Source: CAYXLW01 sp964466055 | GTDB taxonomy: Bacteria; Patescibacteriota; Gracilibacteria; GCA-2401425 | DNA length: 45,557 nt | NCBI GenBank assembly: GCA_964466055.1 | Contig: CAYXLW010000012.1 | Span: 1 to 45,557, forward strand | Direction: 5' to 3' | Part shown: piece after piece, positions 42,377 to 45,557 of the stretch | Position numbering within the stretch: position 1 is the first letter of the stretch | Layout of the letters: each line of letters starts with the position of its first letter | Translations under genes and position numbers: made by a program | Notes under the pieces: model-generated | Databases searched by the model: none | What the model was told of the DNA's origin: nothing | The model's input: only the letters and a program-made list of their open reading frames with translations

Positions 42377-43426
42377 TTATTTAATAACAATCAATTCTTT
42401 AGGGCTTGATGTGAATATTTCGAATCCAGATTCTCTCATAACTCCGATATCTTCTATTCGTACCCCAAATTTTTCTGGAAGATAAATTCCCGGTTCGCAT
42501 GAAATAGTATCCCATTCCGAAAAATAGTCTTTTGAATTTATTGAGATATTTGGAGCTTCATGTGTATCAAGCCCTATTCCATGTCCTAATGAATGCGTAA
42601 AAAATTCATCTAATTGATTTTTTTTAAAATAATCATTAACTATTTTATGTGAAAAAGAACAACTTTTATTTAATTTATATGAATCTATACCTATTTTTTG
42701 CGCTTCCAAGACTTTGTTGTATATTCCCTCTTTTTCATTCGAAACTTCTTGAAAAAAAACAGTACGTGTCATATCAGTTGAATAACCATGGTATTTAATA
42801 CCAAAATCAATAAGAATTGCATCTCCTTTCTTTAATTTAGTATTGTTTGTTTTATGATGAGGGATTGCTGAATTTTCTTCAAAGGCAACAATTGGGTCGA
42901 AAGATAATTTTTCTATATTATGTGATTCATAAGCAATTTTTTGTAGTCTCCATGCAATGTCCATCTCAGTATCATTTTCTTTTATAGTTTTCAAAACTTC
43001 ATTTAATATATCACAAGTTATTTCAGATCCTTTAGCTATTTGAGATATTTCAAAAGAATTTTTTTGTCTTCTCATATTTTCAATAATTGGATAGATTGGT
43101 ATCCATTTTGGGTTATTAAATTTTTTTTTGAGTTTCGCAAAACGTTCAATAGTCATGTCTTTTGTTTCGAATGCTATTACTGAACAATTATTAATTATTT
43201 TTTGCCATTCAAGGGATTTTACTTCAATAACCCGTATATTTTTACAATACATTTTTGCTTCATCTAAATACCTTTGATCTGTAACTAATATAGTTTCTTC
43301 TTTAATTATTATGGCTATTCCAAATGACCCTTTAAATCCAGTTATATATCTTATATTTGATGCGTCAGTAACGTAAATAGCATCAATTTGGTACTTTAAA
43401 AGATGAAGATCAAAATATTCTTGCAT
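42377..43426 (-). CDS. M24-family aminopeptidase (Xaa-Pro peptidase-like)
   Basis: 349-aa metallopeptidase of the creatinase/aminopeptidase P type. It has an N-terminal non-catalytic domain (1-125) and a C-terminal pita-bread domain with all five metal ligands: D207 (ILIDFG), D218 (STDMTRT), H282 (GHGIGLDTHE), E311 (CEPGIYLP) and E325 (VRIEDIG). H190/H191 in IPHHKTN match the conserved substrate-side His. It removes N-terminal residues before proline from peptides, probably in the cytoplasm, as no signal peptide is seen. Single gene, divergent from purC. Confidence 0.93.
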   Translation of the reverse strand: MQEYFDLHLLKYQIDAIYVTDASNIRYITGFKGSFGIAIIIKEETILVTDQRYLDEAKMYCKNIRVIEVKSLEWQKIINNCSVIAFETKDMTIERFAKLKKKFNNPKWIPIYPIIENMRRQKNSFEISQIAKGSEITCDILNEVLKTIKENDTEMDIAWRLQKIAYESHNIEKLSFDPIVAFEENSAIPHHKTNNTKLKKGDAILIDFGIKYHGYSTDMTRTVFFQEVSNEKEGIYNKVLEAQKIGIDSYKLNKSCSFSHKIVNDYFKKNQLDEFFTHSLGHGIGLDTHEAPNISINSKDYFSEWDTISCEPGIYLPEKFGVRIEDIGVMRESGFEIFTSSPKELIVIK

Positions 43427-43509
43427 AATTTGTGATTGAAAATTTTAGTTTAATCCTTAAACTTAGCCTTACTTTAGGATAATTTTAATAAATATTTAAT
43501 TCTTTGTAA

Positions 43510-44451
43510 ATGAAAACACTTACAGAAGTAACTCTATCAAAAGATTTTAATAAAATTCATTCAGGAAAAGTTCGTGATACTTTTCTTTATAATAGTAAAA
43601 GAATTTTAGTTGTAACAGATAGGCAATCTGCATTTGATATGAATGTAGGAGCTGTACCTCTAAAAGGACAAGTTTTAAATCAAGTTTCTGCTTGGTGGTT
43701 TGATAAAACTAAAGATATTGTTCCAAATCAAGTTATTGCTGTTCCAGACCCTAATGTTATGATAGTAAAAAATGCTAAAATGTTCCCAGTAGAAGTAGTT
43801 GTTCGTGGCTATATTACAGGCTCAACAGATACTTCTGCTTGGGTGAATTATAATAATGGAGTAAGAAATTTTTGTGGAAATGTTTTACCTGAAGGATTAA
43901 AGAAAAATCAAAAATTTGAAAAACCAATTATAACTCCAACAACTAAACCAGAAGTAGGACATGATGAATCTATTTCTGCAGAAGAAATTATTAAACAAGG
44001 TTTAGTTCCAGAAAAAAAATGGAGGAAAATAGAAGAATATGCACTTGCTTTATATAACAGAGGAGTAGAACTTGCACGCGAAAGAGGTTTGATTTTTGTT
44101 GATACAAAGTATGAATTTGGTGAAGATGAATATGAGAATATTATTGTTTGTGATGAAGTAAATACTCCAGATTCTTCAAGATATTGGATTATTGATACTT
44201 ATGAGGAACGGTTTAGTAATGCAGAAGAGCCTCAAAGTTTAGATAAAGAGTTTTTACGTTTATATTTAAAAAAACATGGTTATACAGAAGAAAATATTCA
44301 TGAAGTTCCTAAGGAGAAATTTGAGGAATTAGGTGAAAAATATATTGAGCTTTATGAGAGAGTTACAGGAGAAAAATTTATAAGACCAGATATTAATGAG
44401 GATATTAATGAGAGGATTGAAAAGAACTTGAGAAAATATTTAGGGATATAG
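43510..44451 (+). CDS. purC: phosphoribosylaminoimidazole-succinocarboxamide synthase
   Basis: SAICAR synthetase of purine synthesis, joining aspartate to CAIR using ATP; 313 aa. The conserved start G-K-V-R-D (SGKVRDTFLY), the VTDRQSAFD block, VVRGYITGSTDTSAW (VRGYxxGS), TPTTKPEVGHD and LIFVDTKYEFG are all present, followed by DEVNTPDSSRYW. The length matches the longer PurC class with an extended C-terminus. No other pur gene is in the window, so the pathway is either dispersed or incomplete here. The start at ATG 43510 is supported by the N-terminal KVRD distance. Confidence 0.95.
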   Translation: MKTLTEVTLSKDFNKIHSGKVRDTFLYNSKRILVVTDRQSAFDMNVGAVPLKGQVLNQVSAWWFDKTKDIVPNQVIAVPDPNVMIVKNAKMFPVEVVVRGYITGSTDTSAWVNYNNGVRNFCGNVLPEGLKKNQKFEKPIITPTTKPEVGHDESISAEEIIKQGLVPEKKWRKIEEYALALYNRGVELARERGLIFVDTKYEFGEDEYENIIVCDEVNTPDSSRYWIIDTYEERFSNAEEPQSLDKEFLRLYLKKHGYTEENIHEVPKEKFEELGEKYIELYERVTGEKFIRPDINEDINERIEKNLRKYLGI

Positions 44452-44471
44452 TGATATAAAGTTCAGTTGTC

Positions 44472-45557
44472 TTATTCAAGAAATTCAATTGCACCCTCCG
44501 TACCATTTGAATAAACTCTAACTTTTTCAGGGAGTCTTGGCATTCCCGCATCATATCCTGAAAGTTTTGAATTAAAATCAGGAATTAACATTCCTATCTT
44601 TGCTTTCGTTAGCCAACGCGTTACTCCATGTTCAAGAAAAAAAATAATATCTATATCAGGAATATATGCTTCAATATTTGGTTGAACATACAAAGGTAAT
44701 GATGTTCTTCTTAATAAAACGTCTTCTTTAAGATTACCATTATTGTTATAATAATAAGTATTATTTAGTGCATAACATGCTTTATTATTTATTAATTTAG
44801 GATTCCACCCTCTATTAAATGGCATTTCAATTCCTTCTTCTGGTGTAATGCCAAAAGTAAAATTGAGACCTCTTGTTCCAAATATACCTTTAAAATGAGA
44901 ATATTCATCTATATCTAAAGGTATTTCGAATTTTAAAGCTTTTTCAAACTTACGGAAAAATCTTTCTTGTAAAAAATAAACTGTATCTTTGTATAATACA
45001 TATTCCATTTGTGTTGAATTATCTCTAGATATGAATTCTTTTTCTCTTATTTCTTTATATAATTCTACTATTTCTCGAATAGTTTTTTCTCTACTGTCAC
45101 ATAATGTTTTGAATCCCATTGTTTCTATTTCTCCTCTTCTATTGACAGTGAATCTTTCTAACTCAGTCGAAGAATAAAATTCTAAGCCCTCTTGTTCTAT
45201 TATATATAAGCCTTCATTATGCGGATGTTGAATAATCGAGCCTCTTTTCCCATTTTTTTGTTCCTGTATCAGAATTCCTACTTCTCCATTATAATTATTA
45301 TTACCTTCATATTTTGCATAACTAACAACATCTTCACTTTTAGCTTGTTGTCTAATCTTTTCGATTGCACTTATAAAATCTTCTTTAGTGTTTATATCTC
45401 TTACTGTTTTTAAAGCATCAACAAATCCGTTTATATCATATTTACTACATCCTCTGCATATTACTGGTTTTTTATATTTTTCAAAAAAATCAATTGCTCT
45501 TGATATATACTAGTTTGCTAAAATAATTTCGAAGTCAAGAGTAAGCAAAGATTGTAA
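44472..45557 (-). pseudogene. unknown protein gene, interrupted by TAG and cut by the window end
   Basis: The clear coding part is 44472-45119 (215 aa from an ATG). The frame stays open upstream to 45509, reading AIDFFEKYKKPVICRGC and ILIQEQKNGKRGSIIQHP, which is protein-like and in the same style, but has no ATG, GTG or TTG. A TAG at 45510-45512 precedes it. On the far side of the TAG the frame is again open to the window end (LLTLDFEIILAN). The simplest reading is one longer gene with a nonsense codon. It could also be a shorter gene starting at 45119, or a sequencing error. Two cysteines (CRGC) occur in the upstream part. No family recognised. Confidence 0.5.

Noticed and set aside
1..45557. 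CRISPR array, rRNA genes or complete insertion sequence
   Set aside because: No regularly spaced direct repeats, no rRNA-like stretches and no intact transposase were seen on either strand.

Overview
This is a very AT-rich window that uses the standard bacterial code. Long conserved genes (asnS, radA, gyrB, purC) are intact with TGA read as stop, and about four genes appear to end in TGA. Most genes have no clear Shine-Dalgarno sequence. Several are preceded by an extended -10 box (TGnTATAAT). Other traits are surface proteins with FN3, TIG-like and SLH domains, a lone bifunctional RibD, VirB6/VirB2-like secretion genes, and many large Lys/Glu-rich proteins of unknown function. Together they suggest a low-GC member of the Candidate Phyla Radiation (Patescibacteria). 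Peregrinibacteria-like is my guess only. Gracilibacteria and Absconditabacteria (UGA = Gly) are unlikely.

Layout. 0-2.2 kb: the 3' part of an FN3-repeat surface protein. 2.2-9.3 kb: housekeeping and stress genes (asnS, ferritin, a DUF2157/GDYXXLXY membrane pair, radA, a DDAH-like hydrolase, a small anchored protein). 9.4-11.8 kb: an HD-GYP protein, a truncated serine recombinase and a tRNA read as Arg(GCG) with a terminator. 11.9-15 kb: a 786-aa charged protein and a ferredoxin-reductase-like flavoprotein. 15-19.4 kb: an exported peptidoglycan-binding-like protein, a PrsW-like protease and gyrB. 19.4-23.6 kb: palindromic repeats, two charged coiled-coil proteins, YlxR and a DUF881 protein. 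23.67-23.87 kb: a candidate structured RNA, possibly 6S-like, on the minus strand. 24-26.9 kb: a TIG/SLH surface protein. 27.7-28.9 kb: ribD carrying an in-frame insertion of a palindromic repeat. 28.9-33.4 kb: a two-gene unit of a FecR-like anchored protein and a receiver plus GHKL-like ATPase. 33.5-34.4 kb: a sugar-nucleotide epimerase. 34.5-42.3 kb: a secretion-like block with a VirB6/TrbL-like protein, a VirB2-like pilin in a three-gene operon, and single-TM charged proteins. 42.4-45.5 kb: an M24 peptidase, purC, and an unknown gene interrupted by an in-frame TAG.

The most unusual signals are: (1) a family of hairpin repeats found in intergenic DNA and also inside ribD, where it adds about 33 residues between zinc ligands; (2) the candidate RNA with its own -10 box and terminator; (3) the FecR plus receiver-ATPase pair; and (4) the VirB6/VirB2-like module with cysteine-rich exported parts. 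No rRNA, CRISPR array or complete mobile element was seen.
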